NCBI GenBank assembly: GCA_017643165.1
Contig: JAEPNY010000001.1
Coordinates: 1,045,031-1,109,030, forward strand
Reading direction: 5' to 3'
From: Psychroserpens sp.
GTDB taxonomy: Bacteria; Bacteroidota; Bacteroidia; Flavobacteriales; Flavobacteriaceae
DNA: 64,000 bases
Positions within the stretch are counted from its first letter, which is position 1. Each line of letters starts with the position of its first letter. Positions 46,584-55,672 of the stretch are shown here, in pieces. The notes beneath the pieces were generated by a model. The model saw nothing but the letters and a program-made list of their open reading frames with translations. It was not told where the DNA came from and searched no databases. The position numbers and the translations under genes are program-made.

Positions 46584-47870
46584 ATGTCTGATAAAGCTAC
46601 ACTAGAGATCAACGGCGAGAAGTATGAATTCCCTCTTATAAAAGGTACTGAAAACGAAGTTGCGATGGATATAAAGTCGCTTCGTGGTGCTACAGGAGGA
46701 GTAATTACTGTAGATCCAGGGTACAAGAATACTGGGTCATGTGAGAGTGCAATTACGTTTTTAGATGGTGAAAAAGGAATCTTAAGATATAGAGGCTATT
46801 CTATTGAAGAGTTGGCAGATAAAGCTGACTTCTTGGAAGTAGCGTACTTACTTATTTTTGGAGAACTACCAACTAACGAACAATTGGAACAGTTCCATGA
46901 TGACATTAAATCTCATTCGGTAGTTGATGACGACGTTAAGAAAATTATAGATGCATTTCCAAAGTCTGCGCATCCAATGGGTGTGTTGTCGTCATTAACA
47001 AGTGCTCTTACGGCATTTAATCCATCTTCAGTAGACGTGAACTCTGAAGAGCAAATGTATAATGCCATTGTTCGTATTTTAGGAAAATTCCCAGTATTGG
47101 TATCATGGGCTATGCGTAAAAAACAAGGCCTACCTTTAGAATATGGTGACGATAGTTTAGGCTATGTAGAGAACGTCTTAAAAATGATGTTTAAGAGTCC
47201 TAATAAAGAATATGAGCAAAATGAGATATTGGTCAATGCTTTAGATAAATTATTGATCTTACACGCAGATCACGAACAAAACTGTTCGACATCTACAGTC
47301 CGAATTACAGGATCATCTCATGCCGGTTTGTTTGCATCATTATCTGCAGGGATATCTGCACTTTGGGGACCATTACATGGTGGCGCTAACCAAGCGGTAT
47401 TAGAAATGCTTGAGGCGATCAAGGAAGATGGAGGTGATACGAAGAAATATATGGCGAAGGCCAAGGATAAAGAAGATCCATTCCGTTTAATGGGATTCGG
47501 ACACCGTGTTTACAAAAACTTCGATCCTCGCGCACGCATCATCAAGAAAGCTGCTGATGAGGTGCTAGGTGACCTAGGTGTTGAAGATCCTATCTTAGAT
47601 ATCGCTAAAGGTCTTGAGCAAGAAGCATTAGAAGATCCGTATTTTGTAGACCGTAAGTTATATCCAAATGTTGATTTCTATTCTGGAATCATTTACAGAG
47701 CAATGGGTATCCCAGTTGAAATGTTTACCGTAATGTTTGCATTAGGACGATTACCAGGCTGGATCGCACAATGGCGTGAAATGCGCTTACGCAAAGAACC
47801 AATTGGTCGTCCACGTCAACTTTATGTTGGAGAAACATACAGACCATTTAAAGAAATTCAAAACAGATAG
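46584..47870 (+). CDS. gltA: Citrate synthase
   Basis: Citrate synthase condenses acetyl-CoA and oxaloacetate at the entry to the TCA cycle. The 428-residue protein has the type II length and N-terminal domain (T-V-D-P-G-Y, R-Y-R-G-Y-S-I-E-E-L). The catalytic residues are visible as His265 in P-L-H-G-G-A-N, His307 in G-F-G-H-R-V-Y and Asp364 in N-V-D-F-Y-S-G. A terminator follows 16 bases after the stop. Confidence 0.97.
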   Translation: MSDKATLEINGEKYEFPLIKGTENEVAMDIKSLRGATGGVITVDPGYKNTGSCESAITFLDGEKGILRYRGYSIEELADKADFLEVAYLLIFGELPTNEQLEQFHDDIKSHSVVDDDVKKIIDAFPKSAHPMGVLSSLTSALTAFNPSSVDVNSEEQMYNAIVRILGKFPVLVSWAMRKKQGLPLEYGDDSLGYVENVLKMMFKSPNKEYEQNEILVNALDKLLILHADHEQNCSTSTVRITGSSHAGLFASLSAGISALWGPLHGGANQAVLEMLEAIKEDGGDTKKYMAKAKDKEDPFRLMGFGHRVYKNFDPRARIIKKAADEVLGDLGVEDPILDIAKGLEQEALEDPYFVDRKLYPNVDFYSGIIYRAMGIPVEMFTVMFALGRLPGWIAQWREMRLRKEPIGRPRQLYVGETYRPFKEIQNR

Positions 47871-47886
47871 GCTAGTAACTAGCCCG

Positions 47887-47920
47887 AAAAAGCTTCATAA
47901 CAACCTATGGAGCTTTTTTT
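47887..47920 (+). terminator. Terminator after gltA
   Basis: A 13-bp stem with one wobble (47887-47899 with 47906-47918), a 6-base loop and a run of seven T. The next start codon lies only 12 bases beyond, which leaves no room for a promoter. Confidence 0.85.
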
Positions 47921-47931
47921 ATGCCTTTCCT

Positions 47932-48843
47932 ATGAAACTAAATATTCAAAATGAAACCTCAAGATTGCGCGCTGTTATTTTAGGAACAGCCGAAAGTAAC
48001 GGACCAACACCAACTGTAGAACAAGCTTACGACCCGAAGTCGATCGAGCATATCAAAGCCGGAACCTATCCGAAAGAAGAAGATATGATGAAAGAGATGG
48101 AAGCTGTTGCTGAGGTTTTGGAAAAGTACGATGTGACAGTTTATCGTCCTGAGGTCATTGAGAACTATAATCAAATTTTTGCGCGTGATATTTCCTTCGT
48201 GATCGAAGATAAGATCATAATTGCTAATATTTTACCTGATCGCAAACGTGAAGTTGAAGCTACAGAGCATGTTTGGATTAATGTGCCTAAGGAAAAGCGT
48301 ATCATTCTTCCAGATGAATGTCATGTAGAAGGTGGTGACGTGATGCCATGGAATGACTATATTTTTATTGGTACGTATTCGGGAGAGGATTATCCAGATT
48401 ATATCACTGCTCGTACAAATACAGCAGCAGTTGAGGCTATTCAAGAGTTATTTCCGAATAAAACGGTGAAGTCATTTGAATTGCGTAAATCAAATACTGA
48501 CCCAAAAGAGAATGCCTTGCATTTAGATTGTTGTTTTCAACCAATAGGTAAGGATAAGGCCATTATTCATAAGAACGGCTTTCTTTTAGAAAGTGAGTAT
48601 GAATGGTTGGTAGATTACTTTGGAAAAGAAAATGTGTTTGAAATTACTAAGGATGAAATGTATCAGATGTTTAGTAACGTATTTTCTATTTCCGAAGATG
48701 TGATCATTTCAGAACGTACCTTCACACGTTTAAATAATTGGTTACGTGAGCAAGGGTTTACGGTTGAGGAAGTACCTTATACTGAAATTGCAAAACAGGA
48801 GGGACTGTTGCGCTGTTCAACAATGCCATTAATTCGAGACTAA
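47932..48843 (+). CDS. Dimethylarginine dimethylaminohydrolase-family protein
   Basis: This 303-residue protein belongs to the amidinotransferase/dimethylargininase fold. Landmarks are the N-terminal L-R-A-V-I-L-G, F-A-R-D-I-S-F-V, the acidic E-G-G-D-V-M-P motif, the catalytic His in L-H-L-D-C-C-F and Cys295 in L-R-C-S-T-M-P. Substrate may be dimethylarginine, arginine or another guanidine compound; that cannot be read here. A frame extension back to 47776 lies inside gltA and lacks family similarity, so ATG 47932 is chosen. It sits just behind the gltA terminator. Confidence 0.87.
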   Translation: MKLNIQNETSRLRAVILGTAESNGPTPTVEQAYDPKSIEHIKAGTYPKEEDMMKEMEAVAEVLEKYDVTVYRPEVIENYNQIFARDISFVIEDKIIIANILPDRKREVEATEHVWINVPKEKRIILPDECHVEGGDVMPWNDYIFIGTYSGEDYPDYITARTNTAAVEAIQELFPNKTVKSFELRKSNTDPKENALHLDCCFQPIGKDKAIIHKNGFLLESEYEWLVDYFGKENVFEITKDEMYQMFSNVFSISEDVIISERTFTRLNNWLREQGFTVEEVPYTEIAKQEGLLRCSTMPLIRD

Positions 48844-49719
48844 TTAATCGCGATCTTTACCGAAGCCATAAGTGTTTTGTCCTAAAAAGCCTTTAGGGAA
48901 TTTATCGTCACCTTTGAAACCGATTTCAATAGTACCACTGTCTTCAGGGATGTAATTCGTTTTAAATAGATAATCCCATACACTTAAGCTAATTCCATAA
49001 TTAACGCCGTGCTTTCCTTCAGGGAGTTCATAGGCATGATGGTATAAATGCATCACAGGATTATTAAAAATATATTTTAACGGTCCCCAAGTGATTTTAA
49101 TATTGGCATGATTAAAATGCCCAATAGCGATGGCAATGAAGTGTACGATATACGCTTGTTCAGGTTCAAATCCACCGAGGAGCATTACACCAAATACTTT
49201 TAGGGGTTTATAAAGGATATTTTCCATCCAATGGTAACGTAAGTGAGCAGCAAAGCCCATTTCTTTGACGCTGTGGTGTACTTTGTGGAAATTCCAAAGA
49301 ATGCGATAGCGATGCAATAGTACATGCATAAACCACTGCACAAAATCTAATAATACAAAGAAGAGTAGTAGCTGAAGCGCAGCTGGCCATTCAGACATAT
49401 CAATAAGGGCAAGACTTTTAGTTGTAATATTGACCTGAGCAAAAAGGAGTTCAATAATCTTGTATACGCCACTGATCACAATGGCAAACATGAAGAAATT
49501 AAAGAACATATAAAAAGCGTCTAACCAGAAATCTTTTCTAAAAATGGATTGGTTCTTACGCCAAGGAAATGCAATTTCCAAAATCCAAACGATAAACGAA
49601 ATAGCAATCAGTCCATAGAAGTAATTGTTATACCAAGGTACTTCGAAAAGAATCGATTTCCAGGTCCAGTTCAATGTACCATTAAAGGCGTTTACAAAAG
49701 CATCTAAATAGATTTCCAT
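48844..49719 (-). CDS. Sterol desaturase/fatty acid hydroxylase family protein
   Basis: The 291-residue membrane protein has four or so hydrophobic segments and the di-iron His clusters of the family: H-V-L-L-H near 136, H-K-V-H-H near 149 and H-L-Y-H-H near 228. Such enzymes hydroxylate or desaturate lipids at the membrane; in Flavobacteriaceae possible substrates are carotenoids, fatty acids or hopanoid-like lipids. It abuts the preceding convergent gene with no spacer. Confidence 0.9.
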   Translation of the reverse strand: MEIYLDAFVNAFNGTLNWTWKSILFEVPWYNNYFYGLIAISFIVWILEIAFPWRKNQSIFRKDFWLDAFYMFFNFFMFAIVISGVYKIIELLFAQVNITTKSLALIDMSEWPAALQLLLFFVLLDFVQWFMHVLLHRYRILWNFHKVHHSVKEMGFAAHLRYHWMENILYKPLKVFGVMLLGGFEPEQAYIVHFIAIAIGHFNHANIKITWGPLKYIFNNPVMHLYHHAYELPEGKHGVNYGISLSVWDYLFKTNYIPEDSGTIEIGFKGDDKFPKGFLGQNTYGFGKDRD

Positions 49720-49807
49720 AGGCTAGTCTAATTGACTAGAGCAAATTTAAGGAATTTGAGACTTATGTATTGTAACTAAGGTTTCAAGTTGAATTTAGCT
49801 TTTTTTA

Positions 49808-50686
49808 TTAATTATTTCTAATGATTTTTATGTCGTAGATCGCAGCTTTATTAAAAGGATTCTTCCCTGCACGACCAATATTTTTTAAATTTATATAGAA
49901 CGTCATTTCGTTCGTTTTAATTATTTCTTGGTTGCCTATTTGGAGTTCAAAACTCTCAATGTTATTCTTGTTCGATTCACCAGTTTTTTTAAATTCAAAA
50001 GACACGATATTCTTGCGTGCACTTAGATCATTAACCACCAATGTATACCCTTCATAGTTCCTGAAAAAACCTTCTTTGAGCCAAGCATCAGGTTCGCTTA
50101 ATATTATTTTATTAGCTATGCTTTCATTTATTTTGTTATCTGTAGGAATAAATGGAGTTATTTTATTCTCTGCTTTTCTAATATTATTTGTTAAATCAAC
50201 TGCCTGTTTGATCTCATCCTTTTTTAATAGTTCATTAAGTTTAGCCTCGGCTTGTTCTACGGTAATGTCTTCTTCAGGTTCTCCCGAAACAATAACTTTT
50301 TCATAAGTATTCATTAATTTAGCCTCATCTATCATATTCTCACCTAAGTTATCAATCTCATCATTCGTTTTGTCCTTTAACACAATTTGTTCTTCGACAT
50401 AACTATGCAAATTATCATATCGTTCTCGAACTTCTGGCGATTGACTAATTGTGGACATGAATTTAAGAAAGTCCAATTTTTTCTCTGGAATTTCAATCGA
50501 CGTGTACCTATCGAGAAATCCTTGTAGCCCTTTTGTTTCCTCTTTACGAATATCTAAGTCAATTTTACTTTGTTGAATATCTAAATTTATCCACTGTCCA
50601 ATAAATCCTAAGAATACTGTGCCTAAGATAAATTTGATTAAACTAAAATTCTGTTCTCTTTTTTTAAGGTTATTCTCTTTTTCCAT
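49808..50686 (-). CDS. Membrane-anchored protein of unknown function
   Basis: The 292-residue product begins M-E-K-E-N-N-L-K-K-R-E-Q with one hydrophobic helix (about 14-34, F-I-L-G-T-V-F-L-G-F-I-G). A Lys/Glu-rich, probably coiled-coil region follows to about 190, and the end is beta-rich with G-Y-T-L-V-V-N-D-L-S. I recognise no family. The start at 50686 is preferred over 50776, which reads into the nuclease gene. It lies 10 bases after the nuclease stop, so the two form an operon. It could anchor, inhibit or regulate the nuclease; that is inference. Confidence 0.72.
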   Translation of the reverse strand: MEKENNLKKREQNFSLIKFILGTVFLGFIGQWINLDIQQSKIDLDIRKEETKGLQGFLDRYTSIEIPEKKLDFLKFMSTISQSPEVRERYDNLHSYVEEQIVLKDKTNDEIDNLGENMIDEAKLMNTYEKVIVSGEPEEDITVEQAEAKLNELLKKDEIKQAVDLTNNIRKAENKITPFIPTDNKINESIANKIILSEPDAWLKEGFFRNYEGYTLVVNDLSARKNIVSFEFKKTGESNKNNIESFELQIGNQEIIKTNEMTFYINLKNIGRAGKNPFNKAAIYDIKIIRNN

Positions 50687-50696
50687 GAGCTTCAAT

Positions 50697-51431
50697 TTAA
50701 TATTCCCATATCTTAATTGGTGTTTTCTTTTGTTTATGCATATCACTGCCACTGATACGATCCCAAAAACGTCCACCTACAATTTGCTCCATATCATAGG
50801 TGCATACGAGGTAATCTTCTATGTTTCCTGGAAGTCGTTTGTTTTCCATTTCAAAAGTCCATAATGAATGTCTACCTCTAATATCTTCAGCGAGCACAGA
50901 TTTTACATAGGCGTGAGGAACAGGAACATCAATACCATATTTATCGTTAGGGTTTCCAATGGTATTTACTTTTTTGTCAAAATAAAAGACAGGAGCTGTG
51001 AGGACATACGTTTCAAGGATCTCCTCCTTATCATTTAGCACACGGATAGCCTCTTCTAGTTTTCTCCACATACGCCTGTTAAAGTGTGGTTTTTGAGGAG
51101 ACATGTTTGAAAGTAAAAAAGTTTCACTATTCTGAATTTCCTGAATATCTTGATTCGCACTCGCAACCAAATGACCACGATCATATCCACTCCCTTTATA
51201 GGCATTTAAACCAGCACGAAAGCGTTTAGGCAATCTGGTATCGGCTCTAAAGTTATTGAGACGCTCGGCATCTTGTAAGATGAAGTCGTTCCGATTAATG
51301 ATCTCTAAGGTCCATTTGGCTTGTCTGAAGTACCACGAATAGCCAATTGTAAAGTATCGTCCAGTTAGAATTTCGTCACATACTGGTGCGCCATAGCGCA
51401 GTTCGGGCTGTATTTGAAATGGATCGCTCAT
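50697..51431 (-). CDS. DNA/RNA non-specific endonuclease (NucA/EndoG type), no signal peptide
   Basis: The 244-residue protein has the beta-beta-alpha-metal nuclease core: catalytic Y-D-R-G-H-L-V-A-S-A at about 83-92, the Mg-binding Asn in N-M-S-P-Q with N-R-R-M-W-R-K-L-E following, and a later Y-V-L-T-A-P-V-F strand. Members cut DNA and RNA without sequence preference. Most bacterial relatives are secreted, but this one starts M-S-D-P-F-Q-I-Q-P with no signal peptide, so a cytoplasmic enzyme is predicted, which would need control. It is first in an operon with the membrane-anchored unknown. Confidence 0.88.
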   Translation of the reverse strand: MSDPFQIQPELRYGAPVCDEILTGRYFTIGYSWYFRQAKWTLEIINRNDFILQDAERLNNFRADTRLPKRFRAGLNAYKGSGYDRGHLVASANQDIQEIQNSETFLLSNMSPQKPHFNRRMWRKLEEAIRVLNDKEEILETYVLTAPVFYFDKKVNTIGNPNDKYGIDVPVPHAYVKSVLAEDIRGRHSLWTFEMENKRLPGNIEDYLVCTYDMEQIVGGRFWDRISGSDMHKQKKTPIKIWEY

Positions 51432-51584
51432 AAGGTTGGTTTTTGATGTTTCCTAAAATTAGGACTTAAGCCAAAGGCAATCAACCCGTAAAACTACCTG
51501 ATTTTAAAGCCTTAAGCTGATCAATATCATTGCTCGTGAAGGCAGTTCCAACTACTTTAGTGGTCCATAAAAAACAACAGGATC

Positions 51585-52091
51585 ATGAGAGCAGCCATAT
51601 GTTATTTTAGCCATTACGGCAATACCAAACAGTACGCCGAACAACTCGCACAAGCAACCAAATTACCCTTAGTAGATATTAAACACGATACCATCGATTT
51701 TGATTGGTACGACGTGTTGATCATTGGAAGTCCGATCTATAATTATAAACTTGGCGCAGAAGAGTGGTTAATGACACACGAAAACCGACTTCAAGACAAA
51801 ACCGTAATGATCTTTACGATCACGCAGTCAGAAACAATAGAAGCAAGTACCTTTAAACCTGAGCTTAAATTATTTTACCTACGTGGCAAACACGTTCCAC
51901 AAGAGATGACTTTTAAGCATCGCTTAGGCTTAATTACTGCAGCTATTTCCGATAAAGTAGATCACGAGGCTGTGCATAAGCACTTTAAATTCATTGATAA
52001 GTCCACTATTGAACCAATCATAGCGCATATTAATGAATTGCAAATACAGTCAAGAAAAGCGGCAGGGGATTATATTGTGATCAATCATTGA
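51585..52091 (+). CDS. Flavodoxin-like protein
   Basis: The 168-residue protein opens A-I-C-Y-F-S-H-Y-G-N-T-K-Q-Y-A-E-Q-L-A, which matches the FMN phosphate loop of flavodoxins (S-x-x-G-N-T). I-I-G-S-P-I-Y-N-Y-K near residue 50 fits the second FMN loop. Similar small proteins include HemG-type protoporphyrinogen oxidases and quinone reductases. No partner enzyme is adjacent. It is a single forward gene between reverse-strand neighbours. Confidence 0.75.
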   Translation: MRAAICYFSHYGNTKQYAEQLAQATKLPLVDIKHDTIDFDWYDVLIIGSPIYNYKLGAEEWLMTHENRLQDKTVMIFTITQSETIEASTFKPELKLFYLRGKHVPQEMTFKHRLGLITAAISDKVDHEAVHKHFKFIDKSTIEPIIAHINELQIQSRKAAGDYIVINH

Positions 52092-52108
52092 GCCTAGTTA
52101 AATCGTCA

Positions 52109-52450
52109 TTAGGCTTTTCGTACAAATTCTGATTTGAGTCCCATGGCTCCGAAGCCATCGATCTTACACGTAATATTATGATCACCATCGGTAAGTCTGA
52201 TGTTCTTTACCTTGGTACCTGCTTTTACAGGTTTGGGTGCACCTTTTACTGGAAGGTCTTTAATAACGATCACAGTATCCCCATTTTGTAAGGTATTACC
52301 ATTTGAATCTAAAACTTGTTCTGATTCTGGTTCTTCAATCGCATTCGGATTCCATTCGTGGAAGCATTCTGGACACGCATAGATCGTGTCATTCATGGCA
52401 TAACCATAAGGGGACTCACATTGTGGGCAAGGTTTCATTTCGTCAGACAT
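52109..52450 (-). CDS. yjdM: YjdM/PhnA family zinc-ribbon protein
   Basis: The 113-residue protein has a zinc ribbon (C-P-Q-C near 8-11 and C-P-E-C near 26-29) followed by a small SH3-like domain with [17 protein letters not shown] and [18 protein letters not shown]. This matches YjdM (formerly PhnA); the role is unclear, and the old phosphonate label is not supported. The start at 52450 gives the normal length; the frame upstream reads into the next gene. It lies 10 bases after that gene's stop. Confidence 0.92.
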   Translation of the reverse strand: MSDEMKPCPQCESPYGYAMNDTIYACPECFHEWNPNAIEEPESEQVLDSNGNTLQNGDTVIVIKDLPVKGAPKPVKAGTKVKNIRLTDGDHNITCKIDGFGAMGLKSEFVRKA

Positions 52451-52460
52451 AAGCTCGGGA

Positions 52461-53375
52461 TTAGGTGTTTTGAATGATAAAACATGCCACCTTACTTTCG
52501 GGATCGAAAAAGATATAGAGATCACCATCACCCCAAAAGTTCATGGTGTCAAAATATTGCTGATACCACGCGTCGGTGACTTTGATATTAGTACGTTTGG
52601 TTTTAACCACATCACTACTGGAGAGCTGCATGACGAAGCGCATGGTGTTCTTGGATTTCGGACAGGTAGGAATCTCAGGATATTGAATCCAACTCGGCAC
52701 ACCTGTATGGCCCATATCCAATCCGAAATTGGTCGATGATCGTGTTGTAATATAGACCTGCTCATAAACGATCTCAGAATCGGCTTTAAGATCATCATAA
52801 GAATTATCGGTGTTACGTAAACCCTCCACATCTAATACTTTTGGCGCCATTGGGTCTGAGTAATCTACATAGAACTCATATATGTTTAAATAAATAGGAG
52901 CTACTATATGTAAATCGAAAGGCAACCAATCGAAGACCTCGTCGTCCTTTGACAGCTTCCCTAAATATTGAAATGGCGCTACAAAATCAAACTTAGGCAG
53001 TGTAAAGCCTTCAGGTAGTTCACCACCCAAATAGCTGTTTGAGTGTTTCGCTCGTGTGATCACATTGATAGGATGGGGTTCTAGAACTTGATAAGGCAAC
53101 CCAATTTCTGTAGAATCGAGTTTGCGAACTGTTCGCATGCCTTCATCATAATCATAGGCCTTGACGAGTTTATCATTTTCAAAGACTAGTTCTATAGACG
53201 ACCACACATCTAAAGCGGTGGCTTTGTTAACGACCTGCGTTTGCATAAACTTTTTGCATTGGGCATCACCATTAAACTGGGCTTCCCAACCTGCGAGATA
53301 AATGTGTTTTTGCTCTTCTTGGCTCTGGCAGTAGAGACATAAAAGTAAGACTGGTATGATGAGAAGTTTTTTCAT
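52461..53375 (-). CDS. Exported protein with a DUF1963-like C-terminal part
   Basis: The 304-residue protein has a signal peptide ([18 protein letters not shown]). The C-terminal 80 residues have [26 protein letters not shown] and [12 protein letters not shown], which resemble the G-x-P-x-W-x-Q, Q-L and W-G-D-x-G motifs of YwqG/DUF1963 proteins. That assignment is tentative. The N-terminal part is not recognised. It may be co-transcribed with yjdM downstream and the receiver-like gene upstream. Confidence 0.65.
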   Translation of the reverse strand: MKKLLIIPVLLLCLYCQSQEEQKHIYLAGWEAQFNGDAQCKKFMQTQVVNKATALDVWSSIELVFENDKLVKAYDYDEGMRTVRKLDSTEIGLPYQVLEPHPINVITRAKHSNSYLGGELPEGFTLPKFDFVAPFQYLGKLSKDDEVFDWLPFDLHIVAPIYLNIYEFYVDYSDPMAPKVLDVEGLRNTDNSYDDLKADSEIVYEQVYITTRSSTNFGLDMGHTGVPSWIQYPEIPTCPKSKNTMRFVMQLSSSDVVKTKRTNIKVTDAWYQQYFDTMNFWGDGDLYIFFDPESKVACFIIQNT

Positions 53376-53397
53376 TAATTATTGTCGTACACAGTTT

Positions 53398-54171
53398 TTA
53401 TTGTATTGAGTTCATAACCATTTCATATAATTCATCCGCTCTATTTGTAGTTCCCTGTCCACCTCGTTGTTTCGTCATTCGGTTATGTTCCTCCGATCTT
53501 GAACCTGCGTATATAAAGAATGGTGTTTTGTTTCCACTTTCTCTAATAGCATCTAATAATTTGTATCCTTCTTTTGGTCCTTCTTTTCGCCCCATATCGG
53601 AAATGATAGCAACGTAGTCATTGTTTCTTATTAATTCTAGAGCTTCATTTGTGTTTAACGCTAAACTGAATTCAATGCCTTGAGCTTCAAAAGCTTTTCT
53701 TTCATAAATATTATTTTCGGGTCTGTCGTCAACCCAAATAATTCGATTTTTAGATGTCTTAATTTTTTCCCTTTGACTTGTTCGATTAACAAGTTCTAAT
53801 ATTTTTTCTTGATACTTATCAGATAATTCGGGATTAAGTTCATCATTTGGTTGTTTAGCAGAAGCTGCTGCAAGAGACATTGCAGTAGACATCTGAACTT
53901 TTACAAAATTATCTTCATCCTTAAAATCTGATGGACCATAAAGCTTCTTATGGTGATTTGCTACCAACCATAAAAAACCGAAAAATACTATTACTGGGAA
54001 CACGACTAAGAAGTAAATCAATGGTATAGCATTTTCGCCAATATTCTGTCCAAAACTCACAACTAATGAAGCAAATCCATAGACTAGGACAATGAACAAT
54101 GCAATTATACCTAAAGGACTTTTCGTAAAACCCTTTGCTGAATCTGCAAATCCTTTAACATTTGGTTTCAT
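53398..54171 (-). CDS. Membrane-anchored receiver-like protein
   Basis: The 257-residue protein has two hydrophobic helices (about 20-40 and 49-71), a linker, and a C-terminal receiver-like domain (about 143-255). The acidic pair is D148-D149 in I-I-W-V-D-D-R-P, and the acceptor position is D192 in I-I-S-D-M-G. The conserved receiver Lys-Pro is missing and is replaced by R-G-G-Q-G-T-T-N-R-A, and A-G-S stands where Thr/Ser is expected. So it may bind a ligand or partner in place of a classical phospho-switch. No kinase is adjacent. Confidence 0.72.
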   Translation of the reverse strand: MKPNVKGFADSAKGFTKSPLGIIALFIVLVYGFASLVVSFGQNIGENAIPLIYFLVVFPVIVFFGFLWLVANHHKKLYGPSDFKDEDNFVKVQMSTAMSLAAASAKQPNDELNPELSDKYQEKILELVNRTSQREKIKTSKNRIIWVDDRPENNIYERKAFEAQGIEFSLALNTNEALELIRNNDYVAIISDMGRKEGPKEGYKLLDAIRESGNKTPFFIYAGSRSEEHNRMTKQRGGQGTTNRADELYEMVMNSIQ

Positions 54172-54288
54172 AGTTTAGTTTTTAAAATGTGTACAACAGG
54201 TTATATCCGTGCTTAATTTCATTAATGATCATTGAAAAATCAAAAAAGGAAATTCAGGTAACGTCTATAAAACTAACAAAACACCTAT

Positions 54289-54308
54289 AAAAACCTACAG
54301 GTAGTTTT
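54289..54308 (-). terminator. Probable terminator after the old-yellow-enzyme gene
   Basis: On the reverse strand an 8-bp stem with one bulge (54308-54301 with 54298-54290) is followed by five T, 16 bases beyond the stop codon. The remaining gap to 54172 is AT-rich and shows nothing else. Confidence 0.5.
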
Positions 54309-54323
54309 ACCTATTTTTAAAAA

Positions 54324-55403
54324 TTACTCCATCACAAAATTCGGCCAGCGTTTCATATAGGTCACAAACTTATCGCTTAAGCCTTCTTGGTGTAAATAAG
54401 CCTCCGTGACTGGTAGAGCAGTAGGTTCGAAGTTAGGATTAGCTAAGACCTGCTGCGGAAAGTCGTGATGTAAGATGGCCGAGCGTCCAATAGATACAAA
54501 GTCCACACCAGCCTCTAAAATTTTATACACATCTTGGCCTGTGTTGATCTTACCAGCAACCGTCCATTTCACATCCTTAAAATCAAGATCCGCAAAATGT
54601 TGGAGTAAGCTTTTGTCTTGATGTCCTACTTCTTCAGGTTGCTTAAACACATCCCATAAAGAAATGTCTAAAAAGTCCATATCATGCTCGTTTATCAACT
54701 GCTCACAAACGGTTTTGATCTCGGCTAGTTGCATCCCGAAACGTTCTGGTGATAAGCGCACGCCTAATAAGAAGTCAGTACCGCAAATCTCACGAATACC
54801 ATCTACGATCTCAAACAAGAGTCGCGCGCGATTCTCCAACGAGCCACCATAACGATCGGTTCGTGCATTGATATTAGAACTTAAAAATTGGGTCAAGATA
54901 TAACCATGCGCACCATGCACTTCAACACCATCATAGCCTGCTTCTTTCGAGCGCACGGCTGCGGCAATAAAATCGTCACGTAGTTGTTCCACTTCGGTTA
55001 GACTTAACGCACGAGTGTTGTATTTCTCAATAGCAGACGGACAAACCGGCTGCTCACCGATCAAGTCTTCTGGTGAGCGCATGCCTGCATGATGCAACTG
55101 AATCACCGCCAAACTATCGTGTGCTTTAATGGCAGCTGCTAGGCGTTGATGCCCTTCAAACTGACTGTCATCATAAATACCTAATTGACCAGGAAACCCT
55201 TTGCCCACAAATTGCACATGCGAGGCACAAGTCATCGTGAGTCCGAAACCACCTTTGGCTCGCATGATCAACCAGTTAAACTCTTCATCAGAGAGTTTCC
55301 CGTCCTCATGAGATTGGGTATTGGTCATTGGTGCCAACATAAAACGGTTTTTCATTTGGGAGCCGTTTTTAAATGTTAGTGGGCGCTTAGCGGTGTTGCT
55401 CAT
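54324..55403 (-). CDS. NADH:flavin oxidoreductase (old yellow enzyme family)
   Basis: The 359-residue TIM-barrel flavoprotein has R-F-M-L-A-P-M-T-N at the start, the Q-L-H-H-A-G-M-R-S segment, H-G-A-H-G-Y-I-L-T-Q-F-L-S near 165, N-x-R-x-D-x-Y-G-G-S-L-E-N-R-A-R, and the FMN phosphate loop G-x-V-D-F-V-S-I-G-R. These enzymes reduce activated alkenes with NAD(P)H; the physiological substrate is unknown. It follows the acyl-CoA-binding protein gene by 2 bases, so it may end the membrane-biogenesis run upstream. Confidence 0.93.
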   Translation of the reverse strand: MSNTAKRPLTFKNGSQMKNRFMLAPMTNTQSHEDGKLSDEEFNWLIMRAKGGFGLTMTCASHVQFVGKGFPGQLGIYDDSQFEGHQRLAAAIKAHDSLAVIQLHHAGMRSPEDLIGEQPVCPSAIEKYNTRALSLTEVEQLRDDFIAAAVRSKEAGYDGVEVHGAHGYILTQFLSSNINARTDRYGGSLENRARLLFEIVDGIREICGTDFLLGVRLSPERFGMQLAEIKTVCEQLINEHDMDFLDISLWDVFKQPEEVGHQDKSLLQHFADLDFKDVKWTVAGKINTGQDVYKILEAGVDFVSIGRSAILHHDFPQQVLANPNFEPTALPVTEAYLHQEGLSDKFVTYMKRWPNFVME

Positions 55404-55405
55404 AG

Positions 55406-55672
55406 TTATTTTCGGTATAAGAAGTATTGATCGACCAGATCAATGTAAATGCGTTTGGCTTCATCTTCACTAACACCTTGTACCTGAAAGAGGGCATTGG
55501 TCTTAAAGGCATTAATAATCTGCTTTCGGCTGTTTGGACGACCGTAATCGTTGGTCGCTTTTTTGTAGTAGGCATACAAGCGCAAAAGGAAATCTGCAGG
55601 AAAGGGTTCCGTGTGGTTGTTGATACGATCTACACGATCTCTAAATTGTATGTCTAACTCTTCCGAAGTCAT
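55406..55672 (-). CDS. Acyl-CoA-binding protein
   Basis: The 88-residue four-helix protein has the ACBP signature: L-L-R-L-Y-A-Y-Y-K-K-A-T near residues 29-40, and the second-half K-x-x-x-x-A-F pattern with I-I-N-A-F-K. It binds long-chain acyl-CoA esters in the cytoplasm. It overlaps the psd gene end by 4 bases, which ties acyl-CoA buffering to phospholipid synthesis in this operon. Confidence 0.9.
   Translation of the reverse strand: MTSEELDIQFRDRVDRINNHTEPFPADFLLRLYAYYKKATNDYGRPNSRKQIINAFKTNALFQVQGVSEDEAKRIYIDLVDQYFLYRK

Noticed and set aside
47776-47931. In-frame extension of the dimethylargininase-like gene
   Set aside because: The extra 52 residues overlap the conserved C-terminus of citrate synthase and cross its terminator; family similarity starts at 47932.
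49808-54171. One large defence island
   Set aside because: The flavodoxin-like and YjdM genes between the nuclease pair and the receiver-like gene look like ordinary chromosomal genes on both strands, and there is no mobile element or clear defence marker; only the individual genes are reported as candidates.
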